Shown here in pieces: positions 50,046 through 61,500 of a stretch of DNA of 64,000 bases; within the stretch, counting starts at the first letter, position 1, and each line of letters opens with the position of its first letter. The position numbers and the translations under genes were made by a program. The notes below the pieces were generated by a model. That model made no database searches and was not told the origin of the DNA. It saw only the letters and a list, made by a program, of their open reading frames with translations. Source of the stretch: Hyaloraphidium curvatum (lineage: Eukaryota; Monoblepharomycota; Hyaloraphidiomycetes; Hyaloraphidiales; Hyaloraphidiaceae); NCBI GenBank assembly GCA_025558095.1, contig JAIVFI010000003.1, positions 248,001 through 312,000 on the forward strand, written 5' to 3'.

Positions 50046-50224
50046 TTGTGGATGTTGACGTCCTGCTGCCTGCTGATGAGTCGAGTGCGAACAACGGCCG
50101 GAACCACACCACACACCATGGGCCGCTCGCACAGCTCGCTCTGCTTGCTGACGTGCGGCTAGGCACGCGCTCGCAGGTTCCAACAGGCTCTCCGCGCGCG
50201 AGCTGGAGGGCGCAGCGCGGTGCA
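50046..50224. promoter_or_regulatory. shared upstream region, GLN4 / SGO1
   Basis: Only 179 bp separate the divergent ATGs; both promoters must lie here or inside the first exons. No named motif recognised. Confidence 0.45.
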
Positions 50225-51616
50225 ATGGAGTCCGGGGCGGCCGATCGCGCGGACCTGCTCAGGCTCGCCAGAGACAACGACATGCTGCGCAAGCAGAACA
50301 GCGACCTCGGTACGGAAGCGGAAACGAACTTTAGAGCTGCGGCTGAAGTTATCTCCGGCAACGCGTGCGATCGTTCGCGGGAACGGACCACGGTTCTGGC
50401 CACAGCCAAGATCAACGCCAGCTACGCGACGAAGCTGCGGGACTCTGAAAGAGACAAGCTTGAGCTTGCGCAGTCAAACCGCGAGCTTCGGACGGAATTG
50501 GCGAGGCGCGTGCGGTCTTTCCGTTGCAACTCTACGTCTCACTGATTGGGGCATCACAGGATCAAATCGCAGCTCGCAACGCAGCGCCACCGCATCCGGA
50601 ACGCAGAGGAGGAGAAGCGTCTTCGCTTACGGGAGGATGTTGCCTGTGCCCTGGAGATTGTTTCCTCGACCCTGAAGTGTGCGGTTGATTCTGTCGGGGA
50701 AGCCATGCAACGCCTGGCCTTGGGTACGTGACCCCTGTACAGCATTCCGACTGGACCCAACTCAGGGACTCTTAGAGCGCGATGGGGTCGTCGGGGATCA
50801 GCGGCGTAGCAGCATCGCAACGAGCGTTTCGTCGGCCGACAGTGCCCTGAGCCGCAGCCGCATTCCGGAGATCGCCGCAGTGAGCCGAAGCACCGTCTGA
50901 ACACGAAAACCGATCTTTGACGTGTCTGTCAGATGTCAACGATCTGCAAAAGTCCGGTGAGGTTCAAATCGAGAGAGCAGCCGCAGGAAAGGTAGGTTGG
51001 TGAGGTGAAGGATGCGGGGCGCTGCGCTGAGCCAGGTGATGTCATCCACCAAGGATCGTGCGACCGGATCGACTTGCGAGAATCATCGAAGTGGCAACTC
51101 CCTCAAGCGTCACTTCAAATGAAAACCGTCTCGTTTCGAAGCTGCCGAATGGGATTCAGCATCCGGTCGATCAACGCCGCGTGGAGCTGACTTTGGGCAA
51201 GGCGTCGACACCCGAGCCACGGCGCGGTACCCTTCAATCACCGTCTGCGGATCTGTCGCCGAAGCCTCAACATCAGGAGGGCACAGTGGCAACTCCGGCG
51301 GGTGATTCGACTCGGGAGGGCAAATCTCGGGACGAGTCGGCTCTCCGGAGCACCCGGCGTCCAGTCAACGTCATCAACTACGCAGAACCCAGCATCCGCA
51401 CGTGGGTAACCAACCATGCTTTTGGAGTTACGTGTCTCATCCTTTGTGGTTGGTGTTTCATCCTTTATGGTTGCGTGTCTCGTCCCTCATGGTTGCAGGA
51501 AGCTTCGCCGAGGCGACAAACCCCCGGAGGGTCAGATCGGCTGGACTTCGTCTTCGGCGCCACTCGGCGATGTCACCAACACTCGCGGCCAGAAGGGGAT
51601 GAGGCGTCAGGATTGA
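50225..51616 (+). CDS. SGO1: shugoshin (centromeric cohesin protector)
   Basis: Exon 1 ends at 50309; a 96-nt intron (50310-50405) joins RKQNSDL to AKINASYATKLRDSERDKLE, the N-terminal shugoshin coiled coil. The next join needs a GC donor (AG|GCGTGC, about 50510-50570) to reach RIKSQLATQRHRIRNAEEEK. After LALG several introns and Ser-rich exons (about 50731-51350) are unresolved. The diagnostic C-terminal box is split by an intron at 51402-51498: RRPVNVINYAEPSIRT joins KLRRGDKPPEG. Shugoshin recruits PP2A and protects centromeric cohesin (known). The weak conservation of the family outside these two blocks is normal. Ends at 51616, 37 bp from the convergent VPS3 stop. Confidence 0.78.
51425..51498 (+). 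repeat. tandem repeat inside the last SGO1 intron
   Basis: Three imperfect units of about 22 bp (ATCCTTTGTGGTTGGTGTTTC, ATCCTTTATGGTTGCGTGTCTC, then GTCCCTCATGGTTGC) fill the 3' half of the intron; the last unit provides the acceptor GGTTGCAG. Confidence 0.75.
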
Positions 51617-51653
51617 TTATCATCTATGTAGAGCATTCTTTGTGAACAGGATA

Positions 51654-54600
51654 TCAATGTGGTATCGAGGCGCCTTCCGCACGATCGGGTATGCACTGAA
51701 TGTGACAGAGTTTCCTGGGCTCCCGCATACTCAAGCTCACGAACACCGGCTGAAAAAACGCTTTGCCGCAGACAAAGCAGACTTGCCCTCCTTGGACCAG
51801 AACGTGCGGTGGCATGGAGCGCATGTGCTCGACTTGAGCCGCAGACACCTAGCAGCGCAGTGAACTCGCCGGCTTTCCACGAGCACTACGAATAATGAAC
51901 ATTACCTTGATGTTGTCCACCTTGGACAAAGACTTCACCACTGCTCCCGATTGAGCCAAATGTTGATCGGTTCGCAGTGATCGCTGCAGATATGGGTATG
52001 GGAGTGAGAGATTCCAGTCCCTTGGAAGTCGCGAAAGCACCTAGAGACGATCGTGTCAGTTGGCGAAACTTGGATGGGTGGAAGAGACACACATCCAGAA
52101 CATGCGCGGTGTTCTTGGGGTTGTTGATGAGGCGGACGACCTGATGCGTTCGCGTGCTGCCGGCGGGAGTTGTAAGGCAGAGCGCCGCGGTCGGGCCCGG
52201 GCTGCGCACTTCTCATCCTTGATGCCGAGGTAGAGTCCCAGAAGAACCGCGAATGGATTCGTGCGGGAAGCGCCATATTCGCCGTCGCCCGCGTGGTCCG
52301 CAGCTATGGTCGTGCACAGCTCCTCGGCCCCGACGAAGTCGTCCAGCTCGTGGACCAGAAGCTTCAGGGCCCTCTCGTAATCGCCGCTCTGATGCGATAC
52401 AGTCAGACCACTAGACGAATGGCACGCATTGGCCAACTCGCCTTGGCCATCAGCACGGCTTTCTCCGCGTATAGGTCGCCGATCGCGCCGAGCTTGGCCA
52501 GCAAGATCGGGGTCCTGCAGTGATTGGAGAAGCGCAGGAACTTCAGCAGTCGAGAGCGAGATGAGCTGAGGGGATCCTTTCTAGAAGCCACGAAGTCGAA
52601 GAAGGACACGTTGGTGCCGGATCCCTTGAACTCCTCGTCTGCAGATCCACCTAGGATTATGGCTGCTGCTGCAAAGTAGATGCGAAGAGGTCCTACCAAG
52701 TGACGATATAGCATCGGGTCCGCTAGAAAGCTCCAACAAGTCGTCAAGGTAGAGGAGGGCGAGCTGCGTGTGAAAGCGCTCGTCCTGGCCGTCAGGAAGA
52801 ACGAGGTTGAGGGAGCGACATCTCCATGAACCATAAGAACTCACGGAGCTGTGTACTGTGTGTACAAGCCATTCCAAGTAGGCGATTGGGACGCGCCTCC
52901 CGTAGGGAGCTAGAAACTCAACGACCTTGTCGTGGTCAGATCGCGGGTCATCCAGAGGCAAAGCTCGGAGCATCTTGCGTTGAGAGATGTCAGGAAGGGT
53001 GGATCGGCCGAATACTTTAGTCGCCGATTGCTTCGGTGAAGCGCGCAAGCGCACCTTCAAACCCTCTTCGACGTTACTGTCGAAAGCCAGCTGCGCTTTC
53101 GCCCAGAATTGAGCCGGCTCCTTCACAGCAAGCAAGTGTTCCGCAATGCTCGGCACTCCATGAAAATCGGGGTCCGAGATATCGCCCCTCAACAAACTGC
53201 GCAGCGCGGCAGTTAGGAGCTCGGATGGATACAGCGTTGCCCAAGACGCACCTCTTCCAAATGACCCATGCCTGTTCGGCGTCTCCGGAGCGGTGCAGCA
53301 GGAGCGCCAAGGCGTGATGTTTCTTCCACGTTGCGGATCGTCAGCCTAATGCGCGAAGGCGCCAGGAAAGAACCCACCCCTCTTGCCCTGAACAGCGGCT
53401 CGACTACTGGCAGAATAGCGAGGCCAGGATCGCCCAGCATCGCATAAATGGCCGCTGAATCGGCTTCCAAGTACATAATGAGAAGCGCAGAATCGCAAAT
53501 CTGGATCAAGGTAGAATGTTACGCAAAGCCATCCAGCGGATCGCTCGGAGGCGTACTTGGCACAAAACTGCGCTGGTCTTTGGCAGGCTCTTAAACCAAA
53601 GGATGTAATCCGCCAACATCCGAGTGCCCGCGATCACAAGCTCTTTCGCGAACGACTCCTCGGCGTCCGGGAAAGATTCATTGAGGAAGTTGACAACTGA
53701 AGAAGCCGGTTACCGCGGACCCCATTGGCCGGATCGCGAGGCACTAACCCATCATCTGCAGCGTGCCATAGCGCGAAACCAGAACGTCTCTGTCGTCCAG
53801 CAAGTAATCTCGAAGAATATCGGCCACCTCGGGCAACAGAGGGACCAGGCTGCGAGGGTCCACGACGAGCTGCTTCAGCATGGCGATGGCATCGTCAAAC
53901 ATCGTTTGCGACATCATGTAGAGGCTCATGTCGAGGTATGCGTCGCGGAGCGCGACAACCTGCGAGCAATAATGGCAGTGAGCAGCGATCGGGACCTTGG
54001 CCTCGCTGACGACACTACCGCCTGATCAGGTTCCGAAACACGGTCTCGCAAAACGTACTCGAGCAAGCCCACGGCACGGCTCGACTGACCGGCACGAACA
54101 AGGCGGTTCACCTGCAAACGACGTGTGAGCGCCCGCCTCGCTTGTGAGCAAACTTGCGTTACCTCGTCCTGCAATGCGCGGGGCTTCAACAGCCATACTG
54201 TCGTGCGATTGAAAAGCAGCGCAGCATCTGCTACTCAATCGGCATCAACGGTTTGCTAGCGGCGGTATTCCGCCCACGACAGACCTGAACTGTTGTCGTC
54301 CGGCGAGAACCAACGGACAACACCTCGAACCTCCGAAGACAGGACAATCGTCTGTGCTTCCCGTCCATCGTTGGCTGCATTCACCATAACCGTGTTTCTA
54401 CGGATCAGGGCCAGAATCCAGGGGAACACGAAGACTAAGACACAAATGTGAGCACGCAGTGCAGAAAGGTGGCGTGAAAACGCTGCTACCTATGAACTTC
54501 GGATACGCAGCCCACTGCAGTGTCCCACGAGACGCCGCGTCGCCTGCAGAAGACAGGAAGACCCCAATGCCATCTTGCCTCTGACCTCCGGTTGCGACAA

Positions 54601-55484
54601 GGAACTGGCTCGAATCAGCGACCTGCACCACTGGGTTGCCGGTAATAAAACGATCGTGCGGGAACAAAGGGGTCAAGCGCAGCAAGTCCATGTCCAAGAC
54701 TTTGTATGCTTGGCTGTCCGCGAAACAGATGACTGATCCTATGCGCTTCATGGACCCGATCACGCCCTCGATCGCGACGGACACCTCCTGCAGCAGGACA
54801 AGGTTAATGGAAACAACGCGCTGGTGATTTTTCTTCCGGACCTTGTTCACGACCAATCCCTGGGGCGATAGTTCGGCGTTGCATATGCTACGCCGCTTCG
54901 CGAAGGAAAACCGGCCGACAGCGCCCCCCGGGGAGAGATCCAGGGCAATAGCAGAAACTCCCTTGAAGGCGTTTGGCGTCGAAGACATCGGAGGAGCGAG
55001 CGTCCCGAGCTCCAGAACGTGAAGGGTTGCGTCTGCAGCCCGCGAAAGCCGTCAGCAGAGGTTCCAAGTTCACAAGCTGGGTCAACGACCTGACAGAACC
55101 ACCAGCTTCCGCTGATGCGGAAAGAGAAGCAAATCATCGATCGGTTTGTGACCGACCCCGACCAGCCTTTTGCGGACGAAGGAGGGCCGGCGACCCGTCG
55201 AGGTTGACCCGCGCTCGTAATGAATGACGTGGCCGTCCGAGGTGCCGATGACGATATCACGGTCTTGCAGCCGATCATTTAGATGGAAGATGAGCCGCCG
55301 CACAAGCCATACCGGCAGCCGCTAGTGATTCGATCGCGATCTTCGCCGTCCCGTTTTCGCTGCCTCCGGCCTCGGCCGTCCCATCCTTCCGAAACGGGCG
55401 CCCACCCTGCCAATCCTCCGAGTCCAATGGCGCGTCGCTGATGAGCTCGTAGAGCTCGAAGGGACCGCCATCGTCCGCGTTCAT
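51654..55484 (-). CDS. VPS3: VPS3/TGFBRAP1-like CORVET subunit
   Basis: Starts at the ATG at 55484 (MNADDGGPFELYELISD). Many short introns; a clear one joins LAAA to DRDIVIGTSDGHVIHYE. The N-terminal CNH/citron region has KRLVGVGHKPIDDLLLFPHQ, GSVICFADSQAYKVLDMDLL and SRGTLQWAAYPKFIG. The helical C-terminal half shows AYLEWLVHTVHS, FHTQLALLYLDDLLEL, RALKLLVHELDDFVGAEELC and, after DNIK spliced to VSAAQVEHM, a zinc-binding end CFVCGKAFFQPVFVSLSMRE with KLCHIQC. This order matches TGFBRAP1/Vps3 rather than Vps41 or Vps11; VPS39 of HOPS is the closest alternative. It tethers Rab5-positive endosomes. Middle exons (52.5-54.4 kb) are approximate. Confidence 0.78.
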
Positions 55485-55551
55485 GGCATCGCCGCGACGC
55501 GATCGTGGACGCGGCGCCGCTGGTGAGAGGTCTCATATCTCCGCCGCAATA
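55485..55551. promoter_or_regulatory. 67-bp gap between VPS3 and SEA2 start codons
   Basis: Head-to-head genes with almost no space. An extra in-frame SEA2 ATG at 55483-55485 overlaps the VPS3 ATG (complement of 55482-55484) within one CATG. Core promoter elements of each gene must lie within the transcribed or coding part of the other. Confidence 0.55.
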
Positions 55552-58006
55552 ATGGGCCACAGGGCCTTTAGCGCGCCTGGCCCGTTGACGGCGCTCGCGG
55601 TCAATCCGACGAATGAATTCGCAGTCGTCGGGGGACGCGAAGTGCTCAGGGTCCTGAGCGTCGGGGATGGCGACGAGGACGCGATCCGGGAGACGTTGAA
55701 CCTCCACGTTCCGGAGGGCAACAAGCTATCCGGGTTCGCCCCGACGGACGTCAAATGGAGCTCTCCGAGTGCCGGCAATCTTGTTGCCACGGCATCGACG
55801 GCGGGGGTGGCCATATACGACCTCGGGAGGCCTTCCGCCCAGAAGCTCGATCGCGTCATCTCGGAGCACACCCGGGCCGTGAACCGCGTTCATTTCCACC
55901 CCACGGACTCCTTCTTGCTCCTCAGCGGCTCCCAGGATGGAACCATCAAAGTTGGTCTGCTGGACAAGAAGTCCCGGAGGCGTGCGTTTACCTTCCGGCC
56001 GGGCAGATGTGGGATCTGCGGACGCGGAACGTAGCCAGGGCAACGATCGATCCCAAGTCGGAAGGCGTTCGCGACGTGCAGTTCAATCCGCTGGGCACGT
56101 GGGAGCTGGCGGCGGCGTTCGAAAATGGCTCCGTGCAGGTAGGTTGCCGTTTTGTCTCTTTGCCCTCTCCCCACATCTCTCCAATTCCAAGACATGGGAC
56201 TTGCGCAGGGCCGCAAACTTTGACCGACGGTACAACGCACATAATGGGCTCGCTTTGGCTCTGGATTGGCATTCCAATGGACGCTACCTGGCTACCGGGG
56301 GGCGAGACAAGATGATCAAGGTGGCTCCCGACCCGGGTTCCGGGCCTTAGCATCTCACTGCTCCTATCTCGACCAGGTGTGGGATACATCACACGAGATT
56401 CGCAAGCCGGTCAACTACATCCAGACAATCGCAAGTGTTGCGAGGGTCGCATGGAAGCCGGGAAACAGCTTCGAGATTGCGTCTTGCAGCTTGTCATCGG
56501 ATTTCCGGTACGCCCCGTCGACACGTGCTGGGGACAAGCTGTCTAAGGCGGCCGCAGCGTTTACGTTTGGCACATAGAGCGGCCGTTCATCCCCGACCTC
56601 TGCCTGGAAAGGCACGACAACGTCGTGACAGGTGTGTACGGTTGTGGTTTCGTTGCGTCGGAGCTTTAGCAGCCCTACAGGAATGGTCTGGGGACCGAGA
56701 GACATGCTTTACACCTGCTCCAGAGACCATACCATGGTCGCGCACAGCACGCAAAGAGATGGATACCGGATCCATGACATGGTGTCGGACGCGGCCATGG
56801 CCATCAGCATTGCTGATCTGGCTCTAGTTGCAAGTGACAAGAAGCACGTGGCGACCCCGAGATCTGAAGCAGACCGGCTTTCGACGGACAAATCATCACG
56901 GTCAGTCGTTCACGGACCGTCCACTGCGATTGGCCGTGTGCCAGTGCACTCCAGCAGCATCGGAACCGTAGCCATGGACCGTGTGAGCAACCGGACCTTT
57001 AGCTTCTTGGCGCGGCATTACGTTTGTACCGACGATCCGGTTTCCAAGGCCTGCCAAGTCAATGCAAAGGTCTGCCTATGCCAACAAACTTTGCAGCAAG
57101 GATGTTCACCATGGCTCCCACTACAGATTGCTGAGTATGCTGGCTTGCATCAGACCGCCCAGGTCTGGCTGCTCTTGCACACCTTGGTTGCTCAGGGAGA
57201 TCCTTTGGATTCCATGAGCTACGATGCAAATGGCGCTCGCAAAGTGATTGATGATTGCCTCAAGTTCTATGCTGATCAGGTAGGAGGCGCACGCCTCGGG
57301 GCTCCATTTGCTCATTGGAGGGCTGTACAGGGCAATGTGCAGATGTGTTGCACGATGTTGATGGTCCTTCCTGGGGCACTCACGCTCCCAGAAGCTTCAA
57401 GGGCAGCCCAGAGCTGGTTTATGGCTTACATTGGTAAGTCCTTCACTGCATAGTGTCAATCGGCTCACTTTCCGCTACCAGGTCAGCTGCTTCAATCAGG
57501 GCTCCACACAATTGCGGCCAGCATTGTTGGACATAGCAAGCTGAGCTCTGTGGCAGAACTAAACACGGTTCGGTGGCATGCCTTTGCTACTTGTTCACTT
57601 TCTCAATCTTTTGGCAATGGACAGACCAACACGACCATCTACAATTCCTGCACATGTGGGAAACCTGGAACCGTGCTCAATGGAACTATTTGGCGCTGTG
57701 AAGACCAGGACTGCCGGACCTTGCCTGTGGGGTGCAGCTTCTGGTGCTTACGTGTTGAGCCATTGCTAGGTCATCTATTTACTTCTCGTTCCATAGCCAC
57801 AGACCTGTGAAGGGCCTTATTTCCTGGTGCCAGGGCTGTTTGCATGGTGAGTCATGATGTCCATTCAGCATTGTGTCTTTCCCAACCTCAAATTGCACTC
57901 AGGAGGGCATGCGGACTGCCTTGCAGAGTGGAATGCAGATGAGCTTGGCTTTGACTGCCCTGCATGCGGACATGCATGCTGCAGCACCTTGCTGGCACCA
58001 CTGTGA
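55552..58006 (+). CDS. SEA2: SEA complex / GATOR2 subunit, WDR24 type
   Basis: ATG at 55552 (MGHRAFSAPGPLTALAVNP). WD repeats run through introns whose joins work: GTIK to MWDLRTRNVARATID, GSVQ to TWDLRRAANFDRRYNAHNG, MIK to VWDTSHEIRKPVNY, SDFR to VYVWHIERPFIPDLCLERHD. A long Ser-rich middle follows, then helices (QIAEYAGLHQTAQVWLLLHT, GNVQMCCTMLMVLPGAL) as in WDR24. The end has a zinc ribbon (CTCGKPGT...RCEDQDC) and a RING-like finger ([23 protein letters not shown]...CPACGHACC). HRPVKGLxxWCQGCxHGGH is the WDR24/Sea2 signature (from memory). The complex promotes TORC1 signalling at the vacuole by restraining SEACIT/GATOR1. Confidence 0.82.
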
Positions 58007-58138
58007 CTCTAGATGGGTGCCCAAACGGGCATTGGGTGCTTTGTCTGTCATGAAATGTTGTCTTCGTCTTGTGATGTTTTCTACCCGTTCTGATACCTGT
58101 TGTGTAAATTCACTGATACCAAAAGTAAAATCACTTTA

Positions 58139-58290
58139 AGCAGTGGAATGAGAACAAGAACCTCCTCAGTGTGATTGTGGGCTCGAACTCCTTGATGCTC
58201 AGAGCCCAAAGCCAGGTTTCCATGTTCCACTTGCGGCCCAGTGCTTCCAGTCTGGTCCGCAGCTTCTGGCATCGATTTGCTGAACAGTGG
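58139..58290 (-). mobile_element. LINE 3'-end fragment, diverged copy
   Basis: The minus strand reads FHCSANRCQKLRTRLEALGR, then WNMETWLWALSIKEFEPTI, a diverged version of the LINE C-terminus found at 59540-60070. It has only the tail of the element and no 3' poly tract. It abuts a Ty3-type integrase fragment on the right. Confidence 0.75.
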
Positions 58291-58485
58291 AACAGCCAGT
58301 CATTCAAAAGCACCCACAGTGTTGTGTCCGATGCGCAAATCTGCGGCAAGTTCTGGAACCGTGCGTCTCCTGGAGCTGTGTGGCGTGAAAGTGAAAATGT
58401 CAACATCTTTTCACCCACGAACAGATGGACAGTCTGAAATCGTCAACCAGACTCTGGAGTGCCTCAGAGCGTTTGTAAACTACGA
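58291..58485 (+). pseudogene. Ty3/gypsy integrase fragment
   Basis: Reads VVSDAQICGKFWNR in one frame, then after a frameshift GVKVKMSTSFHPRTDGQSEI and VNQTLECLRAFVN: the D...FW...STAFHPQTDGQTERVNRTLE block of retroviral-type integrases. Only the core's middle part is present; no reverse transcriptase, chromodomain or LTR is attached here. Confidence 0.78.
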
Positions 58486-60070
58486 AGGCTCGCAGTTTGG
58501 ATTCCGTGCACGGAGGTCGACCCTTCATGCAGTATTCCTCGCTGAGGCGCTCTTCTCCCTGGCCAAGGCACGCAAGGAGCAGCTGATCATGGTTTTCGTA
58601 GATTTCACAAAGGCTTTTGACATGGTGGAGCGCCCGAGGTTGTGGAAGAAGCTGGAGGAGATGTACCCAAAAAGGTTGTTGACATGTTCGAGATGGCGTT
58701 TGGGGGGGGTGTGGGGAAGGCTCCGGGATGAGGACGGCACCAAGTCGGACTTCAAGTTCCTAACTGGAGTGAAGCAGGGGAACCCACTCTCATCGCTGTT
58801 CTTCATTTTGTTCATCAATGATATTGCTGCTTTCATGGAGGCCAATGGTGCAAAAGAGATGGATCTGGGCATGGTGTTTGAGGAGAAGGAGGATCAGGAG
58901 AGGATGGTCAGCTTGCTGGCTTTGTTCTTTGCAGACGACACCACTTTGACCTCGAAGACGGTGAAGGATGCTTAGATGCAGCTGGATCTTCTGTCTGCAT
59001 ATGGGCTGGAGATCAACGTCAGCTAAACAGAGTGGATGGCCAGGAGGATACCTCACCGTGTGAAGCTCCTGGGGTACCAGCTCACGTCAACTGGGAGGGA
59101 GGCCAAGATGAACGCCGCAGATAGGCTCTGGCTCCGGTCCGCGACATCAGGGAGCAGCCTGGGATGAGTCCTGACCTCCAGCTCAAGCTCTACAACACGA
59201 AGGTCAAGGCGGTGGGCCAATATGGGATCCCGTTCATTGTGGAGATGCCGAAGTAGGAGTACCTTGCCGGGGAAAGCACCAGGGACAAAGTGACATGCAT
59301 GGCCCTTCGTGCTTTCACTCATCAGCCCAAATCTACCTCCCTGGCGTGTCTGTATGCGGCCAGTACCCTCTTGCAGTTCATGACCATGAGTCGGCTCTCA
59401 AGTTCCTCATGCGCATCAAAACAGCTGACCCTGCATTGTACCTGCTCTACAAGGACTCAAGATCGAGGCACTGAAGGGGTCCTGGAACTGGGCTGCCTTC
59501 CTGAGGGAACTACTTGTATACTATGGCGGCGAAGATGGGAGGGAGATGTGGGAGAAGGACACTTTCTCATGGCCCAAGGAGACTGTGGAGAATCTTGTGA
59601 AGGGCAAGTTCAGGGAGATCAATGCCCAGAGGCTCAAGGACAACGACAAACTGCACTTTTGGAGGATGTGTGACATGACCTTTGGCCACATCGGACCATC
59701 CCTGATCCGGGTGGAGAAGCACCGGAGGGATGTCCAAAAGTTGCTGTGCTCTACCCACGACCTGGAGGTGGAGACAGGCAGGCACCAAGGACTTGAGGTG
59801 CAGCAGAGAACGTGCAAGCATGACCCTGAGCACATTGGAGACGAACAACACTTTCTGTTTCACTGTTCAGCAAATGCAGAGCGGCGCCAGAAGCTGCAGA
59901 CCAGACTGGATACACTGGGCCGCGAGTGGAACATGTTGACCTGGCTCTGGGCTCTTAGCATCAAGGAGTTCGAGCCCACGATCAAAGTGAGGCGGCAAAA
60001 GGAGAAGGCCCTCAACTCCATTGCCAGCTTCATCTCAAAGTCCATGAACGACAGAAAACGGGGAAAATGA
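58486..60070 (+). pseudogene. non-LTR (LINE) retrotransposon, RT domain to ORF end, decayed
   Basis: Starts inside the RT: FGFRARRSTLHAVFLAEALF, motif A VDFTKAFDMVERP, motif B GVKQGNPLSSLFFILFINDI, motif C FADDTTLTSKT. It then has a stop at 58973-58975, another after EINVS (about 59023), and further breaks to 59540; VKLLGYQLTSTGREAK is still readable. From about 59546 a clean frame runs to 60070, including the Cys/His knuckle CKHDPEHIGDEQHFLFHC and WNMLTWLWALSIKEFEPTIK. The endonuclease and 5' half are missing, as in 5'-truncated insertions. The first part lies in the same open frame as the integrase remnant. Confidence 0.82.
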
Positions 60071-60632
60071 AAGAGATGCACGACGGCGATGAACTTTGCA
60101 ATTAGCTAAACGCTGCTGACTGCCCGCCGGTGCGCCTCTTCAAGGAGGGGCCGCGGCGCAAACAACGACATATCCGGGGATTCCGGTCTCTGGACACGTA
60201 AGCGGCCAACACAGGGATGGAGGCAGGAGCCCTACAGCTCTTTGCTCGCCTGCACGGCGACTCCAAAACACACGGGGATGGAGGCAGGAGTCCTACGGCT
60301 CTTTGTTCGCCTACACGGCAAATCCAGCACCTTTTGACCAGAACCAACACTGAACTTTTCAGGACCTAGATGAAGCTGCATGCCTGACATTGTGCCCGCT
60401 GGATGGGAACGAAGGTCCCAAAACCCAAACCGAACCAAACTCCTCATTCTTTCTGGAAGGTTTTTCACCTTCGTGGGAAGGTTTTCCTGCCAGCAAACAA
60501 CACCGGCGGGACTGGAGCATACTGTGGATTCAAGGGAAGGAGGAGGCAGATAGGTCGACATAGCTAAACAAACCAATGGTGGTGTAATAGCGGCCAAGCC
60601 AGGGGCAGGTCCGGGTCACCAATACCATACCC
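59564..60632 (+). mobile_element. LINE 3' end, left arm of inverted repeat
   Basis: Contains the last ~160 codons of the LINE and ~560 bp of 3' UTR. It matches the reverse complement of 62930-64000 almost base for base; the predicted C-terminal peptides of both arms are identical where compared. The arm ends in ...GGGTCACCAATACCATACCCAT. Confidence 0.9.
60214..60318 (+). repeat. 61-bp direct repeat in the LINE 3' UTR
   Basis: GGGATGGAGGCAGGAG, CCTAC(A/G)GCTCTTTG(C/T)TCGCCT and CACGGC occur twice, starting at 60214 and 60275. The same pair is present in the right arm (about 63245-63350), so it belongs to the element. Confidence 0.8.
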
Positions 60633-60727
60633 ATACCCCACCCAGCAAACTCATGGTGTAACAGCGGCCAAGCCAGGGGCAGGTCCGGGTCACCAATACT
60701 ATTCTATTCTATTCTATCTATTCTACT
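60581..60727 (+). repeat. LINE end duplication followed by ATTCT microsatellite
   Basis: GGTGTAA(T/C)AGCGGCCAAG through GGTCACCAATAC occurs at 60581 and again at 60655 (74-bp spacing). After the second copy come tandem ATTCT units (60700-60727). LINE families often end in short tandem tails; two successive ends suggest a second insertion or slippage at the tail. Confidence 0.75.
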
Positions 60728-61500
60728 GTTGCTGGGGATGGATGGATGTGTTTGGAGCCGTTGGATCGAGTTGGAGTTGGTCCTGGAGTTGGATGTTGGA
60801 CTTGGATGGATGGGTGGATCTTGGCTAGACAATAACCTAGGAGGGCGGCTCTAGGGAGAGGGGAATAACACAACAAACACCAGGAACACCACCTGCCTCA
60901 TCCGCACCTGTCTCTGGGCGCCTGCGACCAGGGGAACAAAGAGAGCGGTCCAGGCTCCTTGTTCGCGTCGTGCCACTCCTCCTCCTCGTCCTGCGCAAGG
61001 CACCAGTCGCATTCGGCCAGCGCCTTGCAAAGATCCGCGATCGTTTTCTTCGGATCCTCGTCCAGTTCATCCATCCGGGGATGGTACCATCGCCGGTGTT
61101 GAAGAGCTGCGACCCGAGTCCGAACCAGGAGCGCCAATTGGCATGCTCCGGCGCCGACCAGCATGCTGCGCGCAGACGTGGACCGCTGCGCTTCCTTCGG
61201 CGGCATCTCCTGCCGCGTCGGGTTGGAGCTAGATTCGTGGTGTGTGTTGTGGAGCGGCTCGAATCGTCCGCGGCTGTCTCAGAGGGGGGCGCGGTTTATA
61301 CTACAAGGGGTGTTAGACCACTGGACTAAAGAGAAGGTACCACGTCTCTGGCCCAAGTGGTCTGACGTCTAAGAGCATGTCACCATAGGGAACCAACAGG
61401 GGGGCGCCTCCTGCACCAAGGGGGGTTCTTTAGGGGGGCGCGCCACGTCCGCAGAGGGGCACATCGCATATTTTTCGGGAAGACAACCACCCAGCTGGAA
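60728..61500. other. region between LINE end and Ty3 remnant
   Basis: About 770 bp. A GGATGGATGG/TTGGA-rich stretch lies at 60735-60830. A minus-strand frame at 60898-61206 (start MPPKEAQRSTSARSMLVG, later DELDEDPKKTIADLCKALAE) is open but has no recognised domain; I cannot tell a small gene from chance. Nothing else supported. Confidence 0.35.
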
